Source: Eretmocerus hayati
Lineage: Eukaryota > Arthropoda > Insecta > Hymenoptera > Aphelinidae
Length of the DNA: 64,000 bases
NCBI GenBank assembly: GCA_029851415.1
Contig: CM056741.1
Location: 145,378,522-145,442,521 of the forward strand
Reading direction: 5' to 3'
Position numbers and translations under genes: made by a program. The notes below the pieces were generated by a model. It did no database searches. It was given only the letters and a program-made list of their open reading frames with translations, and was not told the DNA's origin. How positions within the stretch are numbered: the first letter of the stretch is position 1; the number at the start of each line of letters is the position of its first letter. Below are positions 34,260-48,672 of the stretch, one piece after another.

Positions 34260-36656
34260 TTAATACACCTTCACTTTATTATTCTCATCGAAACCAGCGC
34301 TATGCCCGGCATTTCTGACGATGAAACTAGTCCCATCATAATGCATACGTCTCTCGCCTCTCCGAACAAATAAGTGAGAAGTTTGACCTAGTGATGCTGT
34401 ACAATGAAGAAATGGAGTCGTTAGTGAAGCCGTTCCGTTGCTTGGTGAAGTTCGCAACTGGTATTTGTTACTGTTGCGTGCGATTCTGAAAATAGAATTT
34501 AGGATTTCTTTTTTTAGTAAGGCTAATTTCAGGCATAAGTATATTCTCAACTGCCATCAATTTGAATTTGACAATAGAGTTATCTGCATAAATTTGCGAC
34601 CTAATCTTGGCAGATTGCAGATCTTTGAATCAGTAAGCTGATGGAAGATTTTACATCTCACCTCACTAAACCATCAGGAGTCTGAGAAATTCGCACGTTG
34701 TTGATGATCCAATTTTCAACTCCTTCATCTGTCAACCAGTACTGGCCAGCAGATAGGATCGAAGCCGCCTCTTGTACACAAGCTGGCCCGTGTCTCGATT
34801 CAGCGTAAAAAACGTTCAAAGAAAAGTCCTGAATAGTGAAAAACAAACGAGTTAACTTTGATGAAACGTGAACTCAGACAAAAGTTTATAGCTCATGTCG
34901 AAAATGTAACTGATGCAAGAACCCTACCTGACTCATGTCAGAGAAAGAATCGGTCGTAGTCCGGGTGCCAGCTGCGTCGACCAAATACACCAGCGCGTTC
35001 TGCTCTGAAGTGAAGCTAACGCCTTTGTACCACATCTTGGCGTACCTAATAATTACGGATTTGAGGATTTGCCTATGGGACTTATTCAAGTTGATAACGA
35101 ATTTCACATTGGCAATATGTCAACGAACTTGTTGTTTCCTTGCGCATCGTGGGCTAAAATTTCAACGCGCGAGCCGTACTGATATATCCGGCCATTGGGA
35201 TGGAGCAGGGCCGATGCAGAACCGGAGCCACTCAATGACAGCACAATCTTGTTCTGAATGATAGAAAATTGAATTTAGTTAGATATTTCTTGTCGGAGAG
35301 GCATCCGAAAGACTGTAATGTTGCGATAGTATCGAGCAGAAATTATTACCTTGAGATTAATGACTCTAACGGCGCGATCGATGGTCATATCGACGCGCAC
35401 GTTGTTATGAAGCCGAAGTGATATGGTACCGTGAGGAGTAACGACGGCACCGCCGATATTACCCTCGGTCTCGTGCTCTCGCCAGTTTTCCGCGTAGATG
35501 GTCTCGTCCGAAGCATAGTACTGGGGTGCGACGATCGGTTTCGAGCTACGAGGCTGCCTCCAAAGCGATGCTGGTATCGACGAGAAGCCGTTGGCACCGG
35601 GTCCAGCTCCACCACCGCCTCCTCCGATCCACGGCTCGGATGGCTGTGACTCCAAATACTTTGTGAACTCGCTGTATCTCTGTAATTCGTTAATTTTGTA
35701 AAATAGTTAGAAAAATTTTCATGACGACTCGAGGAGCGATTAAAACTTGGATTTGCTTACTGGAAAGCCAGTTTCTTCAGGCTGAACATGGTACGTATAA
35801 AGCGATCTGGGCCGAATCTGAGGTGTTGGATTCGAAAACTGTAACGCTGTGAGAGAGGAGCTGGGAAGTGGTGCCGATGAACACGAAGTTTGGCTGACGT
35901 TCTTTTGAGCTTCTTTTCGACGATCCGCTGAACTCGCTATGGGTTTCCGCTAAAACGATGAAATCATCATTCTAGATAGACTTGTTAACTTTTCAGTCTT
36001 GAACAGTTCATTATGGGATGACTCCGATTGCTTTACCATCGGGAAAAATAGGTACTATTACGCTAATAGTTTCATTGATTGTTTGGCCAACATGAATTGA
36101 CACAACAATTGTAACGACTCCACGTTTCGTCTTCATTTAACATTACCAAAAAAGCTTTGAGCATCTATTACGAATATTCTCAAATAATCTGCCGACTCTC
36201 CAAAATGACGGCAGACCCTGATATCGCAAGATAATATAGGTCGATACTGATAACAACTGAGGTAACAACTGTTGAGGTTAATTTTGACGAATGTTTACTT
36301 TTGAATGTTCTTTTTCAGCGTGAAATATCAACGTCGTCTCCGTCCAATGGATTTTTCAAATATAAAATCTCAAGATTGCGTCCGATCGCGACCGATTTTT
36401 TTCTGTAAATGACACGAGAAAACCTTCGCGGTCGCAAGTACCGAAAACTGGACCAGCAATGGTTGAGTACCCACAAATAGATCATTAATAAACTTTATAC
36501 CTTGGAATCTGCAGTAGAATTTCTGGTCCTTCGTCTGCGAGATTTTCGGGGTTTTGCGGCCGCAACGGGCGCGCGACCCCCCTCACTTAGCCGATCCACG
36601 GTGGCTGCACTGTATATCTTTTCTCGCGATAACTTTCTCACCTCGGTAACCTTGCA
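34260..36656 (-). CDS. uncharacterised conserved-type protein, start unresolved
   Basis: Seven exons join in phase: an upstream exon ending at 36501, then 35949-35761, 35679-35350, 35253-35129, 35045-34928, 34828-34662 and 34485-34260. From 35949 on they encode 384 residues. The exon ending at 36501 is open back to a stop at 36657 but has no in-frame ATG, so another exon or a different start must exist. I do not recognise the family. The N-terminal part is basic and Ser/Pro-rich (KPRKSRRRRTRN), followed by a Gly-rich linker. The C-terminal half looks folded and beta-rich, with strand-like segments such as VRVINLKNKIVLSLSG, LLHPNGRIYQYGSRVEIL, QYWLTDEGVENWIINNV and MHYDGTSFIVRNAG. The strand pattern loosely recalls polo-box-like or C5orf34-type proteins; this is a weak impression only. 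Confidence 0.65.
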
Positions 36657-39600
36657 TCAACCGATTTGCGAACTCTTGTGGCTGGATAGAAACTTCCGGC
36701 GCACACACAAGAGTCACTTGCCCACAGCCCAAGTAAATTGCGGGTGGATATGAGACACAATTATCCTAGTCAGGCGTGAAATTGCAGCGTTGCAATCACG
36801 AAAAAAACCTGTCTCGATAGCGCTTCCGAGACAAACGACTCGCTGATATCGAGCGCCCGTTGCTGTGGCGATCGCAATGACCGCCTCGCGACTATGCGCG
36901 CGTGAATCTTCGATAAAATGGACAAATGAAGCTCTACTCGCTTTGGTGAAATACACTCTGACCCGTGACCATCCTTTATTATTTAATCAACTATCAAACC
37001 TATCTTACAATCAAAAATGTACTATTACTCTCTATGCGAGGCTGGCGAGGAGGCTGAGCTGTTTTTGCTCGTGTTTTGGGGCACGGGGAAAAGAAAATAT
37101 TCCTCGTGTCTTAAAATAGCCTGTCGAACGAGGGAAGTATGCTATTTTTCTGCATTAGAGCGAATAAACGTCAATTTCTGTTCGTTGCCGGGAGTAAAAG
37201 TGGCGCTTTAGTCGCCGTATGCTGAAAAAATGTTTACATTGAAGGATCATTCAATTTTTCAGCTTCGAACGCTCTGAGCGCCCTAACTCCTAATTCAGAG
37301 AGAAGTATTGAGATTGCAGTCTAATGAGGTCTACTCGGTTCAAATTGCATACTTTTTAGATAACTCATCGACCTTGATAGCCATTATCCTGATTTCCGGA
37401 CTGGTGACAAGAGCTCTGTTCCAACTCATCTCATGACAAAATTCGTGAAAGAAAATAACCAAATTTCAAGTGAATGTCATGATTCAAGAAAAAATTTACG
37501 TGAATTGTAATGGTAAATTGGACAATCCTAAATTATTCGAAAAGATAATTTAGGAAAAACGATGAAAATAACACAGATGAAGAAATGATGGTCACTTTTC
37601 TGAGGAAAGTCACATTGAAATACTCACGAGTCAGTGAGTTCATCCCAATCACTGAATCTCACTGATTTCTAGTGTTTCGCTCGTTTAATTAAACCGGAAC
37701 TCCACTGTGAATGAGAGAAAATGCACTGACGATTCAGATCAATTTTTAGTAATTCAAGGAAAGAGTAGCGTATCCTTAGATCTTGGATCCCAGCCGAATA
37801 ATCTAAAACATTGATCAAGCGACGATGGGCCTCGACTCCGGATACTTTACCATTTTCTTGATTATATTGCCAAGTTCGTTTTAACAAATAAGGATACTCT
37901 TACAACATAACATGAGATCAGGTCAGTCTGTCGTTTACACATCTGCGTAGTGGATGGCTGCGATTATTGCACTTTTTGTCTCTTGCTCGGGCTCAGGAAA
38001 AAAGTGCTGTTCGATATGTCAACGTTCTACCATCAATTCAGCACGTGCAGCTTGGAGAAAACATCATTTCAGAGACTATCCGAGAACAAGTAAAGTCTCT
38101 AGATCACCTTTTTGGCAAAATATCTATTAACTGGTTCACAACGGAGTTGCCTCTAGTGCCAGAAATACGTTTGCTCTCATCAGAAAATATTTCTGGGGTG
38201 GAAAAATGTCGGAAAAAGATAAAATGAGATTTTTTTTAATTTTTCATTTTTCTCTCTCTCATGATTACTTTGAGGGCCCATTGATACTCCATTAGGTTCT
38301 TCGGAACAAAGGATATTTCTCAAAACTGTTTCAGATTTTCTCGATGTGACACTAGAAAACTATCCCAAATGATTGGAAATCGATAATGTCCCCTGGAAAT
38401 GACAAAATAGTGAACGAGTTAACCATCTCATTCTTGTGAATCGATTGGTATGAATAGAGTCGATTATTGATTACTAAATAGCAGCAAAACATCACTGGGA
38501 GAAGAGTGAAGTGTGTCATTTCCATGAAAAAAGCACTGGAAAGTCATGCACAAATTGAATAAGTAATCTGGACGGCAAAAGCTCAGTTGTCCATAGGGTA
38601 CTCGTGAAGATGCCGAGGCTGGCATCTTTTTCGTTTCATCTTGCTCTACTCTAGTGCAAAAATTCATCAAAAAAATATAACGAGACATGATTTTGACGTA
38701 ACACGATCTTATCTTTCAAAATATTCAGTCAGATTTTGTCTCGGATTTGAGGTGAAAATAGTTTTTCAAGTTTTATTGTAGCAATCGATTCATTTCATGG
38801 TTTGTTCGCACAGGTCACATTTTTGGCGATTTTTTTGTGATCCATTAATTTCGATTTATTTGAGATCCATTAATTTTGGAAGGTATTGTAGATCGGCGAT
38901 AGAATGCCTAAAATCGTTTTCATCCCCGCGCAAAAACATTTTGACTTCTTTTAATCGGTCCAAATCACTCTCTTTCCAGTCTATTTAAACATGATAAACA
39001 CGTTCTGAGTTATGAATAAAGTCATACGCTCTTTCGAGATAACAGTGTGGGGACATGTTGAGTACACTCTGATGTCGGCCATCCGGCTTAACAAGTCATA
39101 TCCGTGTTTTGCACATAAAATCTCTTTAAATCCGAATTTTGTAACTTTAAACAGATAATTTTGAAGGTCTTGAAATAAGGAATCGAATGCTTTAATCTAT
39201 GTACTACATTAAGATTGGTCGAATCAAACATTACTGACATCGGTTTTACCGAATGCAATTTCCTCGGCGATTTCTTAGCTTTGCAAATGCAAATAATGCA
39301 AAAATCACTTCGAATTTTCCGGGACACGCAAAAATTGTCGAGATCGCTTCAAATCACTCATTCTTTCAAGTTTCAATATACCAAACGTAAAAAAATTGTG
39401 AGAAGGTCAACGAGTGCTCACTCCTGAGATCGACATATGCGGGCATGTTTCGCACACTTACCTTAATAATATATTTTTCATTCCATCAGATATCCATGAT
39501 TTCATTAATATGTAGAGTAACTGCGGCGAAACAACCGCGAAAATGATGGAATGTATACCTGATGCATATAATCCAAGTTATTCAGAGTCAGAGTGCACTA

Positions 39601-41153
39601 ATTTAATGTCTTCGATAGGGGAGGAGACTTCTGTCTCTGTGTTTCAAGGTATGTCTCGGAAAGTTGTCAAAAGTATTTTGTCTCATGCATAGAGAAAACG
39701 ATGGAAATGCCAGAAAAATTGTGGTGAAAGATCCTTTGCTTGATTCAAAATAAATTCTAAGGGCAGAAAAGCCTGTTTTCGAAAGTGGACTCATTGTTAA
39801 CCAACTCTGCTTCTGAACAACCCATATGCATACATGAGTGGTCCAGATTCAAACAGGACAAAGTTTACTCTTGAAAAGTGCCAAATTCAGCTGAAGGTTC
39901 CCCACGTTTCAACGGACTTGAACTTATTCTGTGCAGTTTATTCCAGATTATTCCTGTTATATTACTTCAACTTAGGGAATAATTTCCAAATGGTTTCCAT
40001 TCATGGTGGACTTACTCATCTTCGGTTTTGAATCACTCATATATGGTAACTTTGAATACTTTTATCTCAAGATCTGCTCGTTAACTTATTTGATTAGACT
40101 TTATGGCTATTTTCTCCAGATTAGTACTTTAATCTTTTAATAGATCCCGTCACCCACAATTTTAATAATATCTTGAAACCGATTCAAGGAACTTCTTGAT
40201 AGGGAAGGTTCACATACTTTGCCGGTTTGCTTCATCATTGCAATACAAGTATGAGGAATTCCTAACACGCTTATTCGTCGATAGAAACTGACTATACATA
40301 CCCAGGAAGTATAGTTTTTATTCATGAAAAAATTGTTCTCAAATTATATAATCTAACATTCACATTGTTATTTTGTGACGTAACATGCGATTGCGAAATG
40401 AACATTGCTGAGACGGAAAATGAAAACAGTTGACAAACAGGATTCATCTCGAGTCATTTCTGCGACGAAAAATGTTGCCTATGGCAATGAATTTACTGAA
40501 TTATTAGATCTCAACGAATCAATCACAAAGATTACGTAAAAATCAAAGAGAAAGCAATAATTACGGATGGAAAACAAAAAGGGAGAGGGGTCCAACTACG
40601 ATGCAACAGTAGAACAGCTGGTAGGAAAAACTACAACTGAGGTAGAGGTCACGTGTGAGTAGAATGAATGATAACGTGCCCATGCGGCCAACAAGCCACG
40701 ATGACGAATGTCGACGACGTCTACCGCTCGCATTCGTGAAAATAATGATAACGAGACACATAGTACGAGCGAACGAATTGGCGCGCTGGCCATTCGAAAT
40801 GTCTCTGTGCTTGCGCGAGCACTTCGCGGAGAAGAGAGATGAGAGCTTGCAGCTGTTGACCCAAGAGGCGGAGCTTGCGATCGGCTTATCTCGAATCATC
40901 AGCTGCGAGTTAAGTCTCCTGATACTGCGATGGGTTTTTTGCCACGATCGCGGAACGAATAAATCGCGTAATTAGTCGCGTCTCGGGTCGGACATCAGTA
41001 TCATCGGTCGTCGATCGGGCGCCGCAAGCATCGTGAATGCGAGCCCGCGAATGATCGACTATAGAAGGAATCGGTCGCCTGCAAGAGACGATATACTACG
41101 ATAGCTGAAGTACATTTTGGGTGCACATGTGCTTCAAGACCCAGTTGTGAGCA
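36657..41153. other. intergenic region before the acid phosphatase gene
   Basis: No gene was recognised. The GC-rich stretch at about 36500-36900 is the likely promoter and leader of the minus-strand gene at 34260. A second GC-rich stretch at about 40650-41120, with several CGATC words, is the likely promoter of the acid phosphatase gene. Between them the DNA is AT-rich, with only a small direct repeat GATCCATTAATTT at 38839 and 38865. Confidence 0.55.
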
Positions 41154-44100
41154 ATGAAAGACGTCATGTTCGATACATCTGCGTTAATGTTTTTGCTGCT
41201 GGTATCGCCGATGATCAGTGTTGGTAAGATATTCGTCAATCATAATAATGCTCTATAAAGTAATATCCAATCGCTCAGAGTTTGCGGGCATTTCAAAGCT
41301 CCTGGATTGATTCTACAAAACTTCGAGATGGTGTAAAGTCACACAAGTGCTATTCACGAGTGAGTGTGGCCTCAAAGTGGAAGTGAATTCACTGAATAAT
41401 ATTTTGTGAGCAAGAAATGATATCAGCGAGCTTTTGAAAGCTCTACTGTGATTGTGACAGTAGGCTTTGCTTGCGTGAAGTGGTTCTCTGCACCGGGAAC
41501 TTTTAATTCTCCAATAATCTGATTTGAAATGACCGCATCTGTCCGTTTCCGTACCAATATTGAACTACAAGAAGAAAATTAATTAAGTAAATGAGTAATG
41601 TAGACGCGCTCAAATTATCTTCCTCTTTTAGGAGTTCTTTTTTAACACGTTTACTGCAACGGTTAAAATCGTCACTCCGTCCCAGAGTGCGAAGGAGTAC
41701 AAACGCGTGATTTTGCACCTATAGAAATCAAACTTTTTGAAATGCCATCACTTTGACATCTATTTATGAGCTTCTCTAGAATTGTGCAGGACCAGCGAAA
41801 ACTTCTATCGTGCTAGGGGGTGAAGTGAATGATCGAACTACCAAAATTAGTGATCCTGTAATAATACATTACAGCTTTTCAACTTTTATTAGTTACTCAG
41901 ATTTCCAGAAACATTCGTTGATTCCTCGTCGCTATCATTCATGTGATTCGCTAGCGCAGCCTGGCCCTTGACTGTGAGTTTTTGTCTGGTACGAACTGCT
42001 GCGCGCAATTGTAATATACGCAAGTATGATTTTCTACCCTCGTGAATTCATGAGATAAAAGCTTTTATTCGAAATAATCTCCAAGCTATTGAATGAGGAA
42101 AGTTTCTCGGGTATACCGAGAGATGAAAAAGACTGAGGAAAGGAAAAGCGCAGTGGCGATGTGTTACGCATGTATAATAGGCTTGGCTCGCGATTGATTC
42201 GCGTCTGAATTTCTGATTACTCGGCTGTTCATATCACTCAATTTTCGCGTATCTTAGCACATTTTGTAACTCTTGACATAAGTTTTGAAATGAGCCAAGA
42301 TACGTTATGGGATACCCAACAGGACTGGATATATTCACGATTTCCTAGCTGATTATTATTGTAAAATTTTTCAGAATTTTCGCGAGAACTTAATTTTTAT
42401 CGAGTAACTCGTACAAATCGAGTCCAATGCTAAAACTGGCGCGCACATATGTTCTTGGGGTCATATATAACGAGTCAAAACCGCAATATAGAGCCATTGG
42501 ATGTGTCTACGTCGTATAATGCTGCACAGTAGAACCCAAACAAAAACGGGTCCCACCCGTCGCAGTGAACGAAACTGCAAATTGGTAGAGAAATGTAACT
42601 TTTCAGGCGAGAAGTATAACTCAATTGAGATAGCCTATTCATTCCGTCCACATATAATGTTGTACTCAAAGTGGATAAGAGTACTCACATGAAATAGTAC
42701 ATTACGCGTCGAGTGCTGGAAACATTTTTTCCTTCGGGAAACCGGGCATGGACGTGGGCGGAGGCAACGTCCGGTTTGGTTTTTTCAAAGGAAAAATGTT
42801 TCCGCACGAGACGCGTATGCAGTTTTATACGCCTCGGCAAAAACAGCACGTCTGGACGTATACAATTATTGAAATTGCTTGTAAACTCATATTCTGGAAT
42901 ATTTTTTTGTCTTCATCTATATCGGGAGGGTTCAAGGTACTTATACGTCTTTACATAGCCCATTAACTCTTTAGAGTCAAACGGTATCAAATGTCTTACA
43001 CACACCTCTGGCATGGGCCTGATGCAATAATTCGTGGATTATTTCACACCTTCTGACCTACATTACAATTTACAATATTATAGGATTTCAACTACTATAA
43101 TGCAAGAGTTTTCAGCTTAGTGCGTGTAAGTGCTCAAAGCTCTGATGGCGAGTCTCAGTCGTAAACGCGAAAAGTTATACACACGTGATGCATATGACCG
43201 ATTTTACAGATATAGTTGAAATAATATTTAGCGTTACCTGATTTCTGATACGCATTTAATATAAGAAATTCTCGATGAAATTACTCTTTCCCAGTGATGT
43301 TAAGGAATAAGGTGATCGTGATTATGATTGGAACGATCTCCAGTGCATTGAACTCGTTTCATTTTGAGAAATATTATTTGATCAAAGTCTCTAAGTGGGA
43401 GTAATTCGAGATAGAACTGATTATGATTGCAATTCAATTTTCACTCCAATTTTCTCCTGAATTTACCGAATTATTTCGAGCGTCCATAAAGGAGCGTTTA
43501 TTATTCCATTTAGCTTAAAAATCACCAGCATCATTATTCTCTGATTATTACTCATATAAGCCCAATTTTTGGAGTATTTCATAACTTGTTCTATAATTTA
43601 CAACGTTCCATGGAAACTAAGACGCTATACGGTAGCGGAAAGTTTTAAAATTAAATTGTTTCACGCCAAATTATTGATTGATTCTCTCACTACTCTGTAT
43701 CCATCTTTTGAGCGACATTTTTTAAAAATTCGTGTTTCAGTATTTGATAACGCGATGCGTAATGTGAGGGAAAAAGTCTACCATTTATGCGTAAACTGTA
43801 AGAGCATTTTACACGTGAAATAGACAGTTCCTCTCCCCTTTCTCCGCTTTTGAGAAAACTGTAACGTTTCCCGTGGAATCTGCTTAGCGCACTCAAATCA
43901 GATTTTCTTCAATCCCTATAGGGTGAGTTCAAATTAAATATTAGTGGAGAAATCTGTTTTGTAATAACGAATTGGCATATCTTTTGGTAATTTAACAAAT
44001 CGGATCAATCGGATGAAGAGATGCGAAGAATTTTCTAATAAGTTGATCGAATACCAAGTTTTTACTGGCCGAACCAGCAGAATGCCGTTCTAAACCTTAT

Positions 44101-47100
44101 TTCATAGTTTCCTTCTTGCAATTTGCTTGAGAGAAAGAAAATAACACCAATGAATCTTAAAATCAGAATTGAAGTTACTCCGTCATGAAATCATCCGTGT
44201 CCATTGGATAAATATTGAATATTTGAAGCTCCGCACATCTTATTTAGATGAAATATGATCGATCATGTCATTTACGATCATGATAATCTCTGACTCACAG
44301 GATACTGAAAGAATTTTCATCCCTCTGTTTAGCTCACCGAATCAAACGCGATTCGTCTCACGAGAACAACCTGGTAGAGAATGTAAGGAGGAAGAGCACC
44401 TTACGACAAGTCAATTTGGTAATAATTACCACAATTATTGTGATTTAGTAAATTGTATAAAAACAAGGTGTATATTTGATACTACCGCTATTCATCTATT
44501 CACCAGCTCTTCACATTAGTGTTTTCCTTGATCAAAGTCAAACTGTTTTTTTATCTGCACATTCTTATTTGCCTTACAATTATTGTTACTTTGAAATAAA
44601 AATATTCATCAGTAGTATTTCCCATCTAAAATATGATTGCACAAACAAATACAATGAGAGATGTTTGTATTTGCACCTATATTTTTACACACGGCAAGTC
44701 AGTCCATTGCACAATCCTCATGGAAGTAAAGATGAAATAATTCTCAAAAATCATGGTGTGAGAATTTGCCTTAGAAGAACAAAATTCCGAATAACTTGAA
44801 TTCATAAGTATACGTTACCTTAACTGAACATGATGATCTTACGATTCTTCAAATTTTTTAAATTGTCATTTGCAGGTGATCCGACATGGAGAGCGAAGTC
44901 CGCAAAGTACATACCCCAAGGATCCTTACATAGATGACCCCATGGAGCCTTTTGGATGGGGCCAACTTACCAATGTAAGTGCTTCTTGAACATGTTCTTG
45001 AACTCTAGCTGGTGATTGACTTTTACCAAGACTTCAAGGTTGAAATTACTATTTACGAAAATCAATTTTATACCTGTTTCTGTCGGTCAAAAACATTTGA
45101 GACAATTTCTCTTTGTCAGGCAAAAGAGATAATTTGGTGATATGACCGAATGTAGAAATATAGATTAAACACGATGTTTCAGGCAGGTAGACTCAGCCAG
45201 TACAATCAAGGACTTTTTCTTAGACAGAGGTATGATCAATTTTTAGGTGAGTTATTCTATGAATTGATAGATCTAAGCTATTGTACACGCATACATCTCG
45301 TGTATACATCTTGACATACATGAAAGCGCATCATTACAAGTATTGCGCTGAAGATCTTTCAGAGCATAGTGGAGTATATAAGGCTCTATCTCACGTATGA
45401 TTTTTGGATCGAAGTATCGACACTATCTAAAATGAAGCGCGGTTGAATGATACCACAATCAATTTTCAAAACAAAATATCACCAGTAAAAACAGACACCA
45501 AAATTTTAATTCACCTTGCATGAGAAATCAGACTCTGAGTTAAACCGTGTTATTTCGGAATTGTCCATAGATAGCGAGAAAAACGACAAAGCCAGCGATA
45601 CTTTATTGACATCTACTGAGCAATATAAACGAGAGAAGCACAGGGAATTTCCTTATTATTTCCTTATTGAGGAACAATTAAAATAATGTGTTACTATTCA
45701 AAATGTTTGATTCTTTCCCAATATAAAACCGCAATTGAAACGCATTTTTTTAAATTCGAAAAAGTCATGCTGGATAGTATCTACATTTTCCGTTAGAGCA
45801 TTCGATACAAAATTTAGTTCATAGTAGTACAATTTCTTTGAGCCAGAATTAGTTACACGGGCGAGGCGCTGATACTTATAGAGTTCCGCTTCTGTGCACA
45901 AAACGTTAATTCCGTAACTAACGTCTGAACTGTACAAACAAGGCCGTATGCGCTCAAAGTAAAAAAAAATATTTTCAAATCATATCTACACGTATAATTT
46001 AGGAATTACTAAATCAATTTCAACGTAGTTTCAGTTCAATCCTAATTGAGGCATTTACTCACTGACATACTAATGGCAGTTTGAATTGAGTTATAATGAA
46101 TTGATTATCGTTGAGTACCAGAATGCGCGAGGCACCATGCAGTCTCAAATAATTAAGTCGTCGTGGAATTAATTAGCCCGTTGGTTTTTGATTTCCATAT
46201 ACTGGGCAAGCACTATTTGTGTTATTTCGTGATAACAATTGATGGAGAAATCGAAAAATGCTGCAAAAATGCAGGAAAATCTTTGAGCATTTTTCAATTA
46301 TGCCGGCACAAGAATGAGGTCTCAATAGTCGAACATCTTTTAGAAGAAAAATGAAAATCGAAAAATTGTTGAATTCTTCCCAAAACTTTTTGATCACTCT
46401 CATTTTGACATTTTTCACGGCCTTGACAAGAGTTTGATTTATTGACCATCAAAAAGTGTTTGCTAGTGCCGGAAGTCACCTCTAAATTCAACGTGTTAAA
46501 ATCTCGTTCAACACAGGAAAAAAAACCAAAACACCTTTCCCACAAAGCTATTGAGACAGTTGTAAAATTTTATGTTCGTACTCCAATTTGTTTCCATATA
46601 GGTACGAAGTACAGTCCTGAAGTTTTCTGGCTTCAAAGCACTGCAGCAGATAGAACAAAGATGTCCGCTCTGTTAGAGGCTGCCGCTCTGTGGCAACCAG
46701 ATGACGATCAAACTTTCTTGTCTGGCTTACCTTGGCAGCCTGTAACTTTGAATTACCAAACGAAAGATCAGGACGATGTAAGTTTTTGACTGTCTAAAAA
46801 TGCACATTCGACCTCACACACAAGCAGAATATTGCAAAATTATCTCATGATTAGCAATATTGGAAAAAAATGAAAAGGGTAACTTTCCAACCGAAGGACA
46901 AAATTCTCTACAGGGAATATCGGCTTGAAATTATAGTTTGAATTATCGTGAAATATTCTAGCTCCTTCTGCTATGGGCCACGTGTCCTGATTACGCGAGA
47001 ATGAGGGAGGCTGTCCTCAAATCTGAAGAGATTCAAATCGTCAACCAAATGCACAAGGATTTGTATGAAGCTTTGAAGAGGCATACTGGTCAAAGTATAG

Positions 47101-48672
47101 AAAATCCTGATGATGTTTTCGACTTGTATTCAACTCTCGATGCTGAGGTGAGGATTATCTATGCTACTCCTCTATGATATTCTACACCATAAAAGAATTG
47201 GTGGACTAACTCGAGAAATTCTCAATGAATATCCATAAACGGATAAATTAATTTGAGTCCATTCTGTTCATTTTGCAGATTATACTTTAACACGTTCGCT
47301 GCGACGCCGAAAATCACAGTTCCTTTTTCGCTACGACGGATCCCATCGGTGGGACCCGTCGCAGCGAACGTGTTATAAGAGAATGGTATATTATGATACA
47401 AGGGCACATATCATGGTTTTCGCACAAGTGATTTTTTTTAGGCCCGAGCCGCATGCGAGGGTCTGGATAGTCACGAAATGGCGGAAACTTTTGCGCCCGA
47501 GTACTATACTATAAATTGTGATGTTAGCAAATAGAAATCGATAAACAGTGCGCAAATGACCGATCACAACAGAATTTAACACGCGCAGTATCAAATACGA
47601 GGAGGGGTGTTAACTGTACGAGATCGCGGTGGAATCAAACAGATTTTTTTACTGTCCAGGCGTGTTTTTTCAAATAATCATGCATTTTGAGAAAAACAAA
47701 ATTGATCTACAGAAAACAGAATTATTAACAAAGATTATTATACTGAAAACTTATATTGCCCAAAGTCTTTTCAGAAGAAAATTGATGCATCAACTTTGAT
47801 TGAGAGCGTCGATCTAGTTTTACACGACTTTACGACTCTTAATTAGCGTGAGCGTGTACTTGATTTTTATCAAAGGAATGAGTATGAAGAATTAAATGTA
47901 TTTTACAGAGGACCATGAAACTACCGCTCCCGCAATGGGCCGATGAGTATTTTCCTGAAAAGATGGAGTGTTTGAGCAAGTTGAGTCTTAAGATGAATGT
48001 TTACAATGAATCTCTTTTGAGGATGAAAGCAGGCCCAATGATCTCAGCAATCGCCAATAACATGGTCGATAAATCTCGAGGGAATCTGAAACCCGCCGTT
48101 AGGAAGATGTTCATGTACGTTGGTCATGATTCGACTATTTCAAACCTTCTAGAGGGGATGAAAATCTGGGATATGCAAATACCCAGCTACAACATCATGA
48201 CAATGATTGAGTTGCATGAAAACGACAATGGGTATAGTGTTCAGGTGAGATATTTTCACATTTGAAAATTCTTCTGAGTACATCAGGTAATTACAACAAA
48301 GAAAGCTTTATCAGAATAGCCTCTCAATCGCGTCGAAAACTGCTGAACCTTAACCCAGATTTGAGCTCCATATGAGGATTTGATTTTTGGTAGAGCAAAT
48401 TTATTTTTTGTTCGTTACTCTCGACAACGCGAGCTTGCCGAAATTTTTCACGACTCCCACCTTCAATTCCCATTTTTCAATTACAGGTGTACTTGAAAAA
48501 TTCTACACGTTTCGAGCCGTACCCGCTGATAATCCCTGGATGTGATTTTGCTTGTCCATTAAGTCAATTTTTAGACATATTGAGACCGATGATAATGAGT
48601 CAGAGTGAGTGGAGAAAAGATTGCGTATTAAAGGATGAAAATTACATTCCTGGACAGCAGCCTTTGCCATAG
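41154..48672 (+). CDS. secreted histidine acid phosphatase (branch 2, prostatic/venom type)
   Basis: This enzyme removes phosphate from phosphomonoesters through a phosphohistidine intermediate. The signal-peptide exon (41154-41223) has a hydrophobic core of SALMFLLLVSP. Further exons are 44876-44974, 45183-45246, 46602-46777, 46962-47147, 47909-48244 and 48487-48672, all in phase. They carry the catalytic VIRHGERSP motif, the GWGQLTN segment, the WLQSTAADRTKMSA arginine motif, the proton-donor HD pair in YVGHDSTISN, and the Cys pattern GCDFACPL near the end. The first exon ends in phase 1 but the RHG exon begins in phase 0, so a short linking exon is missing from this list; a 14-base candidate is 41960-41973. 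Expected mature length is about 360 residues, usual for the family. Insect members include lysosomal and venom enzymes; the sequence does not tell which this is. Confidence 0.9.
41224..44875. other. acid phosphatase first intron (3.65 kb)
   Basis: It lies between the signal-peptide exon and the RHG exon. It holds a decayed MITE end at 41645 and a candidate microexon at 41960-41973. Frames at 42713-42966 and 43569-43823 show no family motifs. Otherwise it is AT-rich. Confidence 0.6.
41645..41700. mobile_element. MITE end, same family as 11811 and 47290 (decayed)
   Basis: Starting after TA, it reads ACACGTTTACTGCAACGG and then TTAAAATCGTCACTCCG. This is a diverged version of the end at 47290, with CpG sites changed to TG or CA. 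No right end was seen. Confidence 0.45.
47290..47373. mobile_element. palindrome-rich MITE, copy B (84 bases, TA-flanked)
   Basis: A compact complete copy in an acid phosphatase intron. The left end is ACACGTTCGCTGCGACG and the right end is its exact inverted copy. TA flanks both sides (47288-47289 and 47374-47375). The right half contains the palindromic core CCCATCGGTGGG, related to CCCACCGGTGGG in the copy at 11811. Confidence 0.7.
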
